A DNA stretch of 64,000 bases from assembly GCA_963831645.1 (NCBI GenBank), contig CAWHQZ010000017.1, positions 434,001 through 498,000 on the forward strand. The letters run 5' to 3'. A model generated the notes under the pieces. The model was given only the letters and a program-made list of their open reading frames with translations. It was not told the DNA's origin and searched no databases. Position 1 is the first letter of the stretch. Each line of letters opens with the position of its first letter. Below are positions 52,878 through 62,098 of the stretch, in pieces. Both the position numbers and the translations under genes were made by a program. Source of the stretch: CAWHQZ01 sp963831645 (lineage in GTDB: Bacteria; Pseudomonadota; Alphaproteobacteria; Rhizobiales; Aestuariivirgaceae).

Positions 52878-53273
52878 ATGAACACCCCCTCGAACCCAAA
52901 CGCCGTCCACAAGCCGCTTGGCAAGTACCACCACATATTGAAGGTTGCCAACAATTCCGAGTGGCTGGTGATCTCCGGTCAGGTTGGAATGAATCCTGAC
53001 GGAAAAATTGCCAACGGCATCAGGGAGCAGTCCGAACAGGCGTTTCGCAACATCGTCGCGTGCCTTGAAGAGAACGGTATGAGTAAGCAAGACCTCATCA
53101 AGTTCACGATCTATCTCACGGACGCCCGCTTCGTGGGCGACTACCGGGCAGCCCGGTCAGCCGTCATTGGCGATGAAATTCAGCCTGCCTCGACGCTGGT
53201 AATCGTCGCCGGCCTGGCAACGCCAGATTTCCTGGTCGAAATCGAGGCATTGGCCGCTAAATCACGACATTAG
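52878..53273 (+). CDS. RidA family protein
   Basis: A 131-residue RidA/YjgF homologue. WLVISGQVGMNPDGKIANGIREQSEQAFRNIVACLEENG, the helix DLIKFTIYLTDARFV and IQPASTLVIVAGLATPDFLVEIEALA make up the RidA fold. The usual PxRxxV has become QPASTLV, so the substrate-binding Arg is lacking and the protein is probably of a non-RidA subfamily (Rid4-7) with a different role. The divergent AAC(3)-I-like gene lies upstream. The gene at 53346 converges from the other side. Confidence 0.88.
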   Translation: MNTPSNPNAVHKPLGKYHHILKVANNSEWLVISGQVGMNPDGKIANGIREQSEQAFRNIVACLEENGMSKQDLIKFTIYLTDARFVGDYRAARSAVIGDEIQPASTLVIVAGLATPDFLVEIEALAAKSRH

Positions 53274-53345
53274 GCGCATCTGTTTGGCGACACGGCCTGG
53301 GAGTTGTTGAGGTCTTGCCGCTTATGACCGAACTCGATCGCCAAA

Positions 53346-53778
53346 TCATCCGCGACCGCGAGTGAAAGCCCCGTCTCGCAAGCCAACAATGAGCGCCAGG
53401 AGGATGCCAGCGTGAAACAGGATCGTGGCGGGCACGATGTATTCTGCAAACCAGATCAGTCCGGGCGCGGCCGCCATCACGGCGACCGAGATCACATAGC
53501 CAAAAGCGAGACGGGGACTTCGAGGTCAGTCGAAGCCGCCAGTCGATGAGCAACGCGGCGCCGACGATCATTGCCACTTTCGTGAGCGCCATGAAGCGCA
53601 AAAGCAGAGTCAGCTCGCCCTCCGCCGCTGTCGACGGCAATTCCCTGGCCACGGCGTAGCCGATCGCAAAGCTGACCAAGCCGACCACCAACGTTACCAC
53701 CAACGCGCGATGGTTTTCCACCAGTGCCCATCGATCGGGGAACGGCAAAGTCTCAGTGGTGGCCCTTTCCGTTAGCAT
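53346..53778 (-). pseudogene. Hypothetical integral membrane protein, frameshifted
   Basis: ATG 53778 has AAGGAG upstream. The first ~90 residues hold two to three hydrophobic helices (LVVTLVVGLVSFAIGYAVARELP; FMALTKVAMIVGAALLIDWRL). After an extra base near 53510, the next frame continues LAFGYVISVAVMAAAPGLIWFAEYIVPATILFHAGILLALIVGL and stops at 53346. Restored length is ~143 residues with four to five helices. No family is recognised. Confidence 0.6.
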
Positions 53779-53949
53779 CACACTCCTTGGCACGCTGTCG
53801 GAATCTCGAGCACCAGAACCCGATCATCCTCGATCGGCAATCGAAGAGCGCATTCCGGGTTGATATCGGCCCGAGGAGATATTGCGCGAGAATAGTTTCC
53901 CCGTCGATGCCATCTTTATGGTAGCCCTCACGGATGCAAGGGCGCGCAG

Positions 53950-54579
53950 ATGGCCGAGGACCAAACATACCGGTTTTCGCCTATTGCAGCTGATCAGGTG
54001 GCTGAAGCCGTGACGGAGGTCCACTCGCTGCCCGCCGACTTGCCGCGCCCTATCGATGACGGCGCTTGCCGGCATCTCGTCGGCATGGCGCTGCCGCAAA
54101 TGAAGCTTGACTCCACAGCCGGCCGTACGGTCGACCTGGGTGCGCTCGGGGCCGGGCGCACGGTCATCTACTGCTATCCGATGACGGGAGTGCCGGGGAC
54201 ACCGCTGCCGGAAGGCTGGGACTTCATTCCGGGCGCCCGCGGCTGCACGCCGCAATCCTGTTCCTTCCGCGATCATCACAGCGAGCTTGGCGATCTCGGC
54301 GCAACGGTGTTCGGCCTCAGCACCCAGACCAGCGATTACCAGCGCGAGATGGCCGAGCGCCTGCACCTTCCGTTCGAGGTGCTGAGCGATTTAGAGCTGC
54401 GTTTCGCGCGCGCCCTTCGACTCCCCACCTTCGAAGTGGAGGGCAGGCGGCTCATCAAGCGGCTGACCTTCGTCGTGCGCGACGGCGTGATCGAGCACGT
54501 CTTCTATCCGGTGTTCCCGCCCGATGCGAGCGCCGCCGAGATCGTCGCGTGGCTCAGGCAGGTACGCCGCGGCACGTGA
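53950..54579 (+). CDS. Peroxiredoxin-like protein with CTPQSC motif
   Basis: A 209-residue thioredoxin-fold peroxiredoxin (redoxin/AhpC-TSA type). KLDSTAGRTVDLGALGAGRTVIYCYPMTGVPGTPLPEGWDFIPGARGCTPQSCSFRDH carries the putative peroxidatic Cys in CTPQSC. VFGLSTQTSDYQREMAERLHLPFEVLSD has the Prx core. A conventional Prx has PxxxTxxC; here an insertion separates the Pro and the Cys, and a second Cys sits five residues on. The last bases overlap the peptidase start (GTGA), which couples the two. It probably reduces organic peroxides. Confidence 0.85.
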   Translation: MAEDQTYRFSPIAADQVAEAVTEVHSLPADLPRPIDDGACRHLVGMALPQMKLDSTAGRTVDLGALGAGRTVIYCYPMTGVPGTPLPEGWDFIPGARGCTPQSCSFRDHHSELGDLGATVFGLSTQTSDYQREMAERLHLPFEVLSDLELRFARALRLPTFEVEGRRLIKRLTFVVRDGVIEHVFYPVFPPDASAAEIVAWLRQVRRGT

Positions 54580-55749
54580 CACGACGGTCGCCGCGGCGCG
54601 GCTTCGACCGCACGGAATACGAACTCCGGACGGGCCGGGCCCAGAAGGTGATGCGCAAGTATGGTCTCGATGCGATCGTGCTCACTCTGCCGCCCAATAT
54701 CCGCTACTTCACCGGTTTCGACAGCCAGTTCTGGGAAAGCCCGACGCGGCCGTGGTTCGTGGCGGTGCCGGCCGTTGGCACGCCGATCGCCGTCATACCG
54801 GAAATCGGCGGACCGGAGATGGCGAGCACCTGGCTCGATGACGTCCGTACCTGGCCCGCTCCGCGGCCCGTCGATGACGGCACGACGTTGCTTGCCGCCG
54901 TTCTTGCGAAGCTGCCGCGCCGCTCGGGGCGGATCGGTTTCGAGCTGGGGCGCGAGCATGCCTTGCGCATGCCGGTCACCCAGTTTCTCGAGCTGAAGGA
55001 CGCGGCTTGCCGGTATCGAGGCGGTCAACGGCTCGCCCTGCATCTGGGAATTCCGCATGATCAAGACGGAAGGCGAGATCGGCCATATCCGCCATATCTG
55101 CGAGCTGGCGAGCGATGCCTACGGCGCAGTCCCCGGTATGGTTCGCGTCGGCGACAGCGAGCGCGAGGCGGCGCGGAAACTCAGGATCGATCTCGCCCGC
55201 CGCGGCGCGGACTCGAGCCCCTATCTGCCGGCGATCTCCGGGCCGGGAGGAGTACCCCAGATCGTGTGCGGTCCGCGTGACAGGATCATCGAGAAAGGCG
55301 ACATCGTTTTCTTCGACACAGGCTCGACCTTTGACGGGTACTTCTGCGATTTCGACCGCAACTACGCCGCTGGCTCCGTTTCAGAGGAAGCGCGGCGCGC
55401 CCACGAAGCGATGTGGCTAGCGACCGAGGCGGGCATCCGCGCCGCCGTCGTGGGGGCGAAGACGGACGATGTGTTCGCAAGCATGGCCAGCATCATCGCC
55501 GGCGGGGGTTCGCTCGGCAACAATGTCGGCAGGCTCGGTCATGGTCTCGGAATGCAGCTTACCGAACCGCCGTCCAACATGCCGGGCGACGGAACGGCGC
55601 TTCAGGCCAACATGGTGCTCACCATCGAACCCGGTATCGAATACGCGCCCGGCAAGATGATCGTCCACGAAGAGAACATCGTGATCAGACCCGATGGACC
55701 GGAGCTCCTTACGGCTAGGGCGCCGCGGGAGCTGCCGGAGATCGGATGA
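54576..55749 (+). pseudogene. M24 family (Xaa-Pro-type) metallopeptidase, frameshifted
   Basis: The N-terminal creatinase-like domain (RAQKVMRKYGLDAIVLTLPPNIRYFTGFDSQFW) is in one frame. After an extra G near 55015 the next frame carries MIKTEGEIGHIRHICELASDAYGAVPGMVRVGDSEREA and the pita-bread catalytic domain. Metal ligands are in VFFDTGSTFDGYFCDFDRNY (Asp, Asp), GHGLGMQ (His), TIEPGIEY (Glu) and HEENIVI (Glu). Deleting one base gives ~390 residues. It starts inside the peroxiredoxin stop. The next gene is an ABC binding protein 160 bp away. Such enzymes often hydrolyse proline dipeptides or related amides. Confidence 0.88.
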
Positions 55750-55795
55750 TGGCAAGCGGCGCAGTCTGATAGCTCGGGTCACCTTTCCCAGCGGG

Positions 55796-55815
55796 ATTCT
55801 GGCTTTCGCCAGAAT
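55796..55815. repeat. Short palindromic intergenic repeat
   Basis: ATTCTGGC-TTTC-GCCAGAAT followed by GACGAT is a common alphaproteobacterial short palindrome of the type that also ends in GATGAC near 62960. It lies between the peptidase stop and the ABC operon and could fold as an mRNA-end hairpin. Confidence 0.6.
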
Positions 55816-55911
55816 GACGATGAGGCGAAAGCGGGTTCCTTCATGTTGATGTTGAACCGTCACCATGCAAAAATCCAAGCAAACGGTGAAACTTCAAGGG
55901 AGAAATACGAA

Positions 55912-57066
55912 ATGGCTAACCGGAAAAAGCGCGGGCTCACCCGCCGCAAAGTGCTCGTTACGGCGGGCAAGGCTGCCCTTGCCGCCAGCGCCGTCATCGG
56001 CGCTCCCGCAATCCTCGGTCGCGCTCCCCTGTCGACCGCCAAGGCGGCGTTCGAGGGCGAGGGTTTGATCGCCGTATCCTGGTCGGGGAATTACGAACAG
56101 GTGTTCAAGACCGAGGTGATCGATCCTTTCAACGAGAAATACCGCACCAAGGCCGAGACGGTCGGCGGCTGGGACCAGATGGTGTCGCAGATCAAGGCGG
56201 CGCCCGCCGACAATCCACCCTTCGACATCACCGTTGGGGAGGAATTCATCTCATCGAGCGGCATGGCCGAAGGCATCTGGCTCGAGCAGGACCGCGCCAA
56301 GATCCCGAACCTAGCCGCCATCTACGAGTGGTTCTACGACACGCGGCCCGCCGATGCCGCCAAGTTCGGCATCCCGTTCGGCGGCGGCACCACCATGCTG
56401 CTCGTCCGCAATAAAGCCGGTATCACCGACAACAGCTGGAAAGTCTTATGGGACGATCGCCTGGCCAAGAAAACCACTCTCGACGGAACGGCGTGGTGGT
56501 GGTCGCTGTCGGTGCCCGCCGTGATGAGCACCGTCTCGCCCGGACTGGACGAGATGTGGGACTATCCCAAAGGCACCGAGCCGCTGTTCTTGGAGCTGGA
56601 GAAGCTCAAGGTGGCGCGCTGGTTCAAGGACGGCGCCGAACAGGCGAACATCCTGAACCAGGAAGAGGCTGACGCGGCGATGAGCTATTCCTCCGACGCC
56701 CTGACGTTCCTCAACGAGAATCCGGACGAATACACGGCAAGCGTACCGGTGGAGGGAACTTCGGCGTGGACCGACTGGTACTTCAAGATCAGGGGGACCA
56801 AGCACGGCGAGCTTGCCGACCTGTTCCTCAACCACCTGCTGGAGAAGGAGACCCAGGACCGGTTCCTCGCCAAGTCGCTGATCTTCGTCGCCCGCAAGGA
56901 CGTGACGGTGCCGCCGCACTGGGCGGCCGGGTATCCCAAGTCCAACGAAGACTACCAGAAGATGTTCCAGATCCTGACCATCGACGGCTGGACCAAGCTC
57001 GGCGCGGCTTGGAACGACATCGACGCGCGCTTCAAGAAGATCATCGAGATCACGACGGCGGGGTGA
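55912..57066 (+). CDS. Spermidine/putrescine-type ABC substrate-binding protein (Tat-exported)
   Basis: A 384-residue binding protein. A twin-arginine signal (GLTRRKVLVTAGKAALAASAVIGAPAILG) directs it through Tat. The mature part starts GLIAVSWSGNYEQVFKTEVIDPFNEKY, typical of PotD/PotF/AfuA cluster-D proteins, and continues FDITVGEEF and SYSSDALTFLNENPDEYTASVPVEGTSAWTDWYFKIRGTKH. It belongs to the type that feeds a PotABC-like importer, which follows. The start ATG 55912 has AAGGGAG upstream. The ligand, a small cation or organic anion, is not readable. Confidence 0.9.
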   Translation: MANRKKRGLTRRKVLVTAGKAALAASAVIGAPAILGRAPLSTAKAAFEGEGLIAVSWSGNYEQVFKTEVIDPFNEKYRTKAETVGGWDQMVSQIKAAPADNPPFDITVGEEFISSSGMAEGIWLEQDRAKIPNLAAIYEWFYDTRPADAAKFGIPFGGGTTMLLVRNKAGITDNSWKVLWDDRLAKKTTLDGTAWWWSLSVPAVMSTVSPGLDEMWDYPKGTEPLFLELEKLKVARWFKDGAEQANILNQEEADAAMSYSSDALTFLNENPDEYTASVPVEGTSAWTDWYFKIRGTKHGELADLFLNHLLEKETQDRFLAKSLIFVARKDVTVPPHWAAGYPKSNEDYQKMFQILTIDGWTKLGAAWNDIDARFKKIIEITTAG

Positions 57067-57085
57067 GCGGCGGCGTGAACCAGGC

Positions 57086-58138
57086 ATGGACAGCACAATC
57101 CCCGCCCTCGAGCTTGATCGCATCAGGAGAACCTACGGGCAGGTCGTTGCCGTCGACGATCTCTCTCTGACGCTGGCCAAGGGGGAGTTCCTGACGCTCC
57201 TCGGGCCGTCGGGATCAGGCAAAACCTCGACCTTGCGGCTCATCGGCGGCTTCGAACGGCCGCTTTCGGGCGCCATCCGCATCAACGGCGAGCGCGTCGA
57301 CCACCTGCCGCCGTACGCCCGCGACACGGCGACGATCTTCCAGTCGGGCGCGCTCTTTCCCCATAAGACCGTCGCCGAAAACATCGCCTACGGCCTGCGC
57401 ATGCGCGGCGTCAACAAATCCGAAATTTCCGAGCAGGTGGGCAAGGCGCTCGGCGTCGTGCGGCTGTCCGGTTTCGAAACTCGCTATCCGGCGCAACTGT
57501 CGGGCGGCCAGAAGCAGCGGGTGGCGCTTGCGCGCTCGATCGCGGTGAGGCCGGCGATCCTGCTCTTCGATGAGCCGCTCTCGGCGCTCGATCTGTCGCT
57601 CAGGTTGCAGCTCCGGGCGGAGATCAAACGGCTGCATGATGAACTCGGCTTCAGCGCCATCTACGTCACCCATGACCAGGGCGAAGCCATGGCCATGTCG
57701 AGCCGTGTCGCCGTCATGAACAAGGGCGCCATTGCCCAGATCGATACACCGACCCGCATCTTCCATGAGCCGGCGAGCGAGTTCGTGTTCACTTTCATCG
57801 GCGAGTCCTGCTGCCTTCCCGTCAAGAAGACGCCGAAGGCGCTTCAGGACCGGAACGGCAAGGCGATCGATCTTACGCTCGCCAGACCCCTGGCGGTCGG
57901 GGAATGGCGGCTCTATGTGCGCCCGTCACGGCTCAAAATCGGCAAGGAGGCGGCCACCGCCCCCAACCGCATCAGCGGCGAGATCGCCTTCAGCGAGTTT
58001 TTGGGCGATGTGTGGCGGCATCACGTCAGGGCAGGAGCGCTGGAGCTGTTCTGCGACTATGCGGGCGAGGAGAAATTCAGGACCGGCGATCCTGCCCGCC
58101 TGGGCTGGGACAGCGAGCATATGTCGGTGTTCCATTGA
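57086..58138 (+). CDS. Spermidine/putrescine-type ABC ATP-binding protein (PotA-like)
   Basis: A 350-residue ATPase. Walker A is GPSGSGKT (residues 40-47), Q-loop FQSGALFPHKTVAENI, signature LSGGQKQRVALARSI, Walker B ILLFDEPLSALD and H-loop YVTHDQGEAM. The C-terminal TOBE domain (from about residue 255, VGEWRLYVRPSRLKIG) is present. The order with neighbours and the long regulatory C-terminus are those of PotA/FbpC-type importers. It overlaps the permease start (TTGA). Confidence 0.93.
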   Translation: MDSTIPALELDRIRRTYGQVVAVDDLSLTLAKGEFLTLLGPSGSGKTSTLRLIGGFERPLSGAIRINGERVDHLPPYARDTATIFQSGALFPHKTVAENIAYGLRMRGVNKSEISEQVGKALGVVRLSGFETRYPAQLSGGQKQRVALARSIAVRPAILLFDEPLSALDLSLRLQLRAEIKRLHDELGFSAIYVTHDQGEAMAMSSRVAVMNKGAIAQIDTPTRIFHEPASEFVFTFIGESCCLPVKKTPKALQDRNGKAIDLTLARPLAVGEWRLYVRPSRLKIGKEAATAPNRISGEIAFSEFLGDVWRHHVRAGALELFCDYAGEEKFRTGDPARLGWDSEHMSVFH

Positions 58139-59044
58139 CCGTCGCGGCCGCCGAAGCTGGGGTCCATGTCCAGGCGCGCAACAAGGCGCAGCGCGCCGAG
58201 CGCCTGATGCCGTGGGCGCTGCTGTCGCCGGCGCTGCTGATCGCCATCGTATTTTTCGGCATCCCGATGCTGCTGATGTTGCGCATGAGCTTCAACGAGC
58301 ACGCTCCGCAGCGTCTCTATGTGCCGGGTCTTCACGTTTCGCCACTACGTCCAGCTGTTGACCGAGGAGCGCTTCGTCAATGCCATCTGGACGACCGTCA
58401 AGCTGTCGCTGATGTCGTCGCTGGCGGTGCTCGTTTTGGGTTACGCCTTCGCGCTCCTGGTATGGCTGAAACCCACTCGCTGGCGGCTCGCCTTCATCGG
58501 CCTGGCGCTGACGCCGCTGCTGATTTCCGAGATATCGATCATCTTCGGCTGGTGGATGTTCTTCCCGAAAAACGGCCTCCTGTCGTTCGCCCTGACCTCC
58601 GCCGGCGTGCTCAGCGACAAGATCAGTCTCATGTATACGGAGTTTGCCGCCTTCGTCGGCCTCATCTACGTCACGCTGCCGTTCTGCTTCTTCATCCTGC
58701 TGTCGATCTTCGATGCCATCGACACGCGCCTGATCGAAGCGAGTGGAGATCTGGGTGCGAGGCCCATAACCACCTTTTTCGAAGTGCTGCTGCCGCTGAC
58801 GCGGACCGGAATTCTGGTCGCCTTCGCCCAGTCGTTCATCTGGGCCATGGGCACCTATGCGACGCCTTCGGCGTTGGGCCCCGATACCTTGTGGACCATC
58901 GGCTACCTGATCCAGGAGCAGATGCTGGGCAAGTCGAACTGGCCACTGGCGGCGGCGTTTTCGATGATTCTGGTGGCCGCGGTCGCCGTGATCATGGTGT
59001 TCGTCCAGAGCCTCAATGCCAGGCGCACCTCTTTCCATGCCTAG
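58135..59044 (+). pseudogene. Spermidine/putrescine-type ABC permease 1 (PotB-like), frameshifted
   Basis: From TTG 58135 the first frame gives the first helix (RAERLMPWALLSPALLIAIVFFGIPMLLMLRMSFNE) to QRLYVPG. An extra T (CCGGGTCTTCACG) then breaks it. In the next frame FTFRHYVQLLTEERFVNAIWTTVKLS, four more helices, and the EAA loop LIEASGDLGARPITTFFEVLLPLTRTGILVAF follow to 59044. One base less gives a ~300-residue PotB/FbpB-type subunit. It overlaps the next gene by 8 bp, so the operon is otherwise intact. Confidence 0.88.
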
Positions 59045-59894
59045 TGCGGCAGCAGCGCAGCCGACGGCCGGCAGGCGAACCCTGGAGCCGCTCCTTGTCC
59101 GCGCGGCGGGCTACGCGTTCACGGTGTTCATCGTCGGCTACATCCTGATTCCCATTCTGGTCACGCTGATCATGTCGTTCAACGACGCCGCCCAGATCCG
59201 GTTTCCGATCAAGACGTGGTCGCTGCGCTGGTATCGTGACTTCTTCGGCAGCGCGCAGTTCCTGGGGGCTCTGCTCAACAGCCTGGTGATCGCCATCGGC
59301 ACGACCGTTCTCGCCACCACCGCCGGAATCCTCGCCGCCTGGTCGTTCGAGCGCTACGCGGTTCCGTTCAAGAGCGTTCTCTACCTCCTCATCATGTTGC
59401 CGCTGTTCATGCCGGGTGTGGTGTTGGGTCTCGGCGTCGCCATTGCGTTCGGCGGCATCTCGATTGCCGGTTTCGAGCTCTACGGATCGCGGCCGCTGGT
59501 GATGATCGCTCACTCGCTGTGGGCGATGCCGTTGGTCTTCATGCTCATGGAGGCCACCTTTCGCACCATCGACCACCGTATTGTCGAGGCCTCCTACGAC
59601 CTCGGTGGCAGGCCGCTCCGGACCTTTTTCGAGGTCGTGGTGCCGGCGGTTTCGACCGGCGTCATCTCCTCGGCGCTGTTTGCGTTCGTCATCTCGCTCA
59701 ACGAGTTCGTCATGGCGCTATTCCTGACCGACCGCGACACGCAGACCCTGCCGGTGCTGATGTGGCTGTCGCTGCGCTCGGCGGGTACCCCGCGGCTCGC
59801 CGTGGCCGCCGTGATCCTCGCTTCGGCGGTGTTCCTGTGCCTCACCATCATCATGCTCTGGTACGTTCGTCAGCTCAAAAAGACGGCGCGGTGA
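59037..59894 (+). CDS. Spermidine/putrescine-type ABC permease 2 (PotC-like)
   Basis: A 285-residue permease with six helices: GYAFTVFIVGYILIPILVTLIMSF, SLVIAIGTTVLATTAGILAAW, VLYLLIMLPLFMPGVVLGLGVAI and so on. The EAA loop is IVEASYDLGGRPLRTFFEVVVPAVSTGVISSALFAFV, and the LNEFVMALFLTDRDTQTLPVLMW segment is typical of PotC/YdcV. ATG 59037 overlaps the first permease. It completes a binding-protein/ATPase/two-permease cassette in Pot order. Confidence 0.93.
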   Translation: MPSAAAAQPTAGRRTLEPLLVRAAGYAFTVFIVGYILIPILVTLIMSFNDAAQIRFPIKTWSLRWYRDFFGSAQFLGALLNSLVIAIGTTVLATTAGILAAWSFERYAVPFKSVLYLLIMLPLFMPGVVLGLGVAIAFGGISIAGFELYGSRPLVMIAHSLWAMPLVFMLMEATFRTIDHRIVEASYDLGGRPLRTFFEVVVPAVSTGVISSALFAFVISLNEFVMALFLTDRDTQTLPVLMWLSLRSAGTPRLAVAAVILASAVFLCLTIIMLWYVRQLKKTAR

Positions 59895-59933
59895 ACGAGA
59901 GTTCCAACCTCACGTAGCTGGAGAGATCGCAAA

Positions 59934-60636
59934 ATGTGGGAAGATCCGCTTTTTTGGTTGTTTGTTCTGCCTGGCCTGCTGCTGGGCATGTATGCGCAGT
60001 CGCGGATCAAGGTGAATATGGCGAGGTATGCGCGAGTCAGCACCGAGGACGGAATTACCGGGGCTGAAGTGGCGCGACGGCTGCTGGACTCGCAAGGCCT
60101 GCAGAACGTGGCGATCGAAGTCCACTCCGGGGGTATTGAGCGATCACTACGATCCCCGTTCCAAGGTGCTTCGCTTGAGCCAGGGGGTATACTTTGCACC
60201 GAGCGTAGCGGCTGCGGGAATTGCGGCTCATGAAGCCGGACATGCGTTGCAGGACGCGGTGGACTATTTCCCGCTGGAAGCGCGAACCTACATCGTGCCG
60301 GTAGTGCAACTCGCTTCGCAGACTGCTCCCTGGCTCTTCATTGCGGGAATGCTCCTGCAGATGCCCACTCTTGCATGGGCCGGCATCATTCTGTTTGGAT
60401 CATCTTCCCTGTTTGCCTTGATCACATTGCCGGTAGAATTCAACGCCAGCGCGCGGGCGCAAGAGCTGTTGATCAGCCACGGCATCATCCGGGGCGAAGA
60501 GCAGATCGCCGGCGTCAGAAAAGTTCTGGGGGCTGCCGCCTGGACCTATGTGGCTGCGGCCGTATCGGCAATCGGCAGCTGGCTTTTTTATGCCTTCGTC
60601 CTGTTTTCCCCGCGCTCCACCGCTGGCCGCGGCTGA
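59934..60636 (+). pseudogene. Neutral zinc metallopeptidase (YugP family), frameshifted
   Basis: ATG 59934 opens a membrane helix (PLFWLFVLPGLLLGMYAQSRIKVNMARYA). It continues to VEVHSGG-like IEVHSGG, where a run of five G holds one base too many. In the next frame VLSDHYDPRSKVLRLSQGVYFAPSVAAAGIAAHEAGHALQDA supplies the HEAGH zinc motif. Two further helices (VQLASQTAPWLFIAGMLL; WAGIILFGSSSLFALITLPVEFNASARAQELL) and the final VAAAVSAIGSWLFYAFVLF follow. Restored length is ~233 residues, the YugP/Zn-dependent protease-like size. The gene stop lies in a 27-bp tandem duplication (60624-60676). Confidence 0.88.
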
Positions 60637-60676
60637 CTCCGCCGATCGAGTGGCCGCGGCTGACCCGCCGATCGAG
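60624..60676 (+). repeat. Tandem 26/27-bp duplication across the metallopeptidase stop
   Basis: TGGCCGCGGCTGACTCCGCCGATCGAG (60624-60650) is followed directly by a copy with one T less (60651-60676). The TGA stop codon (60634-60636) lies in the first copy. Confidence 0.7.
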
Positions 60677-60737
60677 TTATATCAGTCGTGCCCATAACCG
60701 TCACGGGGAGAAGAGGACCGTAGCTGGGGAGGGCGGC

Positions 60738-60812
60738 CTACCGGAGTCCGAAAAATGCCAACACCGCTAGGACGACGACTACGAGGCCGACGAGATAGAT
60801 GATCTGGTTCAT
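60738..60812 (-). CDS. 24-residue single-span membrane protein
   Basis: A small frame too short for routine calling encodes MNQIIYLVGLVVVVLAVLAFFGLR, with AAAGGTG before its ATG. It is one uninterrupted hydrophobic helix with an arginine at the C-terminus. The N-terminal MNQIIYxVGLxVVVL pattern is, in my memory, widespread in rhizobial genomes as an unnamed conserved mini-protein. The product would sit in the inner membrane. Function unknown. Confidence 0.6.
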   Translation of the reverse strand: MNQIIYLVGLVVVVLAVLAFFGLR

Positions 60813-60903
60813 GGCACACCTTTCTGTGGGGTAGCCAGGCAACGCAGTGACGGGCCAAAAGGTTCCCTGGGTGGCGCCGCAACCGATGCGGGTCGTAAAA
60901 TTC

Positions 60904-61131
60904 TTATCTGCTCCCACCTATGCTGCCGCCGCGGCGTGACGACACCTTGGTGTCCGGCTTGCCATGACCCGACCCCGATTTGTTGCCGTCGCCACTTTCC
61001 TTGTTCACGGTAGCCCAGGCGCGTGACTTTGCTTCCTTTGCACTGACTCCTCGCTCTCGGTAGCCCTCAGCGATGTGTTCGGCCTTTCGCTTCTGCTTGT
61101 CGGTGTAAGCGGACTTGTCACCTCTCGGCAT
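60904..61131 (-). CDS. Small basic KGG/plasmid-stabilisation-like protein
   Basis: A 75-residue highly basic, glycine-rich product. It begins MPRGDKSAYTDKQKRKAEHIAEGYRERGVSAKEAKSRAWATVNKESG. This is a widespread small protein often labelled plasmid stabilisation protein. ATG 61131 is chosen among three near starts because GGAGG lies 6 bases before it. The first ~48 residues are helical; the rest (GDGNKSGSGHGKP) is disordered. It probably binds nucleic acid. The toxin/antitoxin meaning of the old name is not supported. Confidence 0.7.
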   Translation of the reverse strand: MPRGDKSAYTDKQKRKAEHIAEGYRERGVSAKEAKSRAWATVNKESGDGNKSGSGHGKPDTKVSSRRGGSIGGSR

Positions 61132-61250
61132 CATCGCCTCCATGTTTCGAACCCCAAAACGCTGAGAGAGAAACTTTGTTCCAGTCCGGAACCGAACGCC
61201 CGCAAATTCGTTGACGTGGTGGCAATCCATTATTCGAGGAGTTCGAGCCG

Positions 61251-61682
61251 ATGCCCACCGCGCGTCATGCATCTAAACGCTCACCCAACATGCGCAGCGA
61301 TACGCAACGAATGATCGACGGCGCAATGGCGTTGGCGGCCAGTTTCGCCGGCGGTCGGAAGGAGAAAGTGGCAATCAAACTGCGCGAAGCTGCCGGTGCG
61401 ACCTACGACTTCGGTCAGAGCCTCGATGATCTGCCGCACATGCGCGGTTATGTGGAGGAGGCGGCTCACGCGCTTGCCGGGCTCAGCGACTATGTTGCGG
61501 ACGTCGAAATCGCCAACATGTTCGATGACCTGCAGTCGTTTACCCGGCGCCGTCCCGCACTGGCTTTTGGCGCCGCGTTGCTGGCAGGCGTTGCGGCGAG
61601 CCGCCTTATCCAATCAGACGGACTGAGAGTCAGGCAGCGAGGAGACAGGCGCGCCGGACGAAGGGCGGGCGGCCGGGTATGA
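61251..61682 (+). CDS. Small membrane-associated hypothetical protein
   Basis: A 143-residue protein, the first of a four-gene overlapping unit (61251-63136). The middle has amphipathic helices (LREAAGATYDFGQSLDDLPHMRGYVEEAAHALAGLSDYV). A hydrophobic segment follows (RPALAFGAALLAGVAASRLI) and a basic tail. The RPxxAFGAALxAGxAASR segment recalls the ElaB/DUF883-type anchors. It overlaps the next gene by ATGA. Possibly a stress-envelope protein. Confidence 0.65.
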   Translation: MPTARHASKRSPNMRSDTQRMIDGAMALAASFAGGRKEKVAIKLREAAGATYDFGQSLDDLPHMRGYVEEAAHALAGLSDYVADVEIANMFDDLQSFTRRRPALAFGAALLAGVAASRLIQSDGLRVRQRGDRRAGRRAGGRV

Positions 61683-62098
61683 CCGACACCCGAGGCTCCT
61701 CCCGTTCCGACACGGTCGAGGAAAGCACGCCCGAACTCATGCGCCTGGCGATGCACGATGCCGCAAAGCTGCTGCGGGTGGAAGGCCAGCTTCTGACGGC
61801 AGAAATCGATGCCAACCTGCGCGGTCAACTCGCGGCGCTGATCGTGCTCATCGTGGCAGCCGGCCTCGCCATTACCGGGGTAGCGTTTGGCGCGGCAGCG
61901 ATCGCCGCCTTTCTTGCCCCGCACGTGGGCGGTCCGGCGATCTCCTATGTGATCGTGTCGGCGGCAACCCTGCTCATCGCGTTGATCGTGTTCCTGGCGG
62001 CGAGAAAACGGCTTTCCGTGGCCTCCCTCGTGCCCACACGTTTTCTCCGCAGTCTCAACAGAACCAGCTCGAGGGTTGGAGAGAAGATCGATGGATGA
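61679..62098 (+). CDS. Holin superfamily III/holin-X-like membrane protein
   Basis: A 139-residue protein. It has an amphipathic N-terminal helix (ELMRLAMHDAAKLLRVEGQLLTAEIDANL) and two transmembrane helices (LAALIVLIVAAGLAITGVAFGAAAIAAFL; AISYVIVSAATLLIALIVFLAARKRL). This matches the PF07332 phage-holin/YqjE-like family, which in rhizobia is found with DUF3618 and stress proteins. It does not indicate a phage here. It overlaps the next gene by 8 bp. Confidence 0.75.
   Translation: MTDTRGSSRSDTVEESTPELMRLAMHDAAKLLRVEGQLLTAEIDANLRGQLAALIVLIVAAGLAITGVAFGAAAIAAFLAPHVGGPAISYVIVSAATLLIALIVFLAARKRLSVASLVPTRFLRSLNRTSSRVGEKIDG

Noticed and set aside
61679..62098. Prophage lysis gene (holin)
   Set aside because: No endolysin or structural phage genes nearby; this family is common in rhizobial stress loci.
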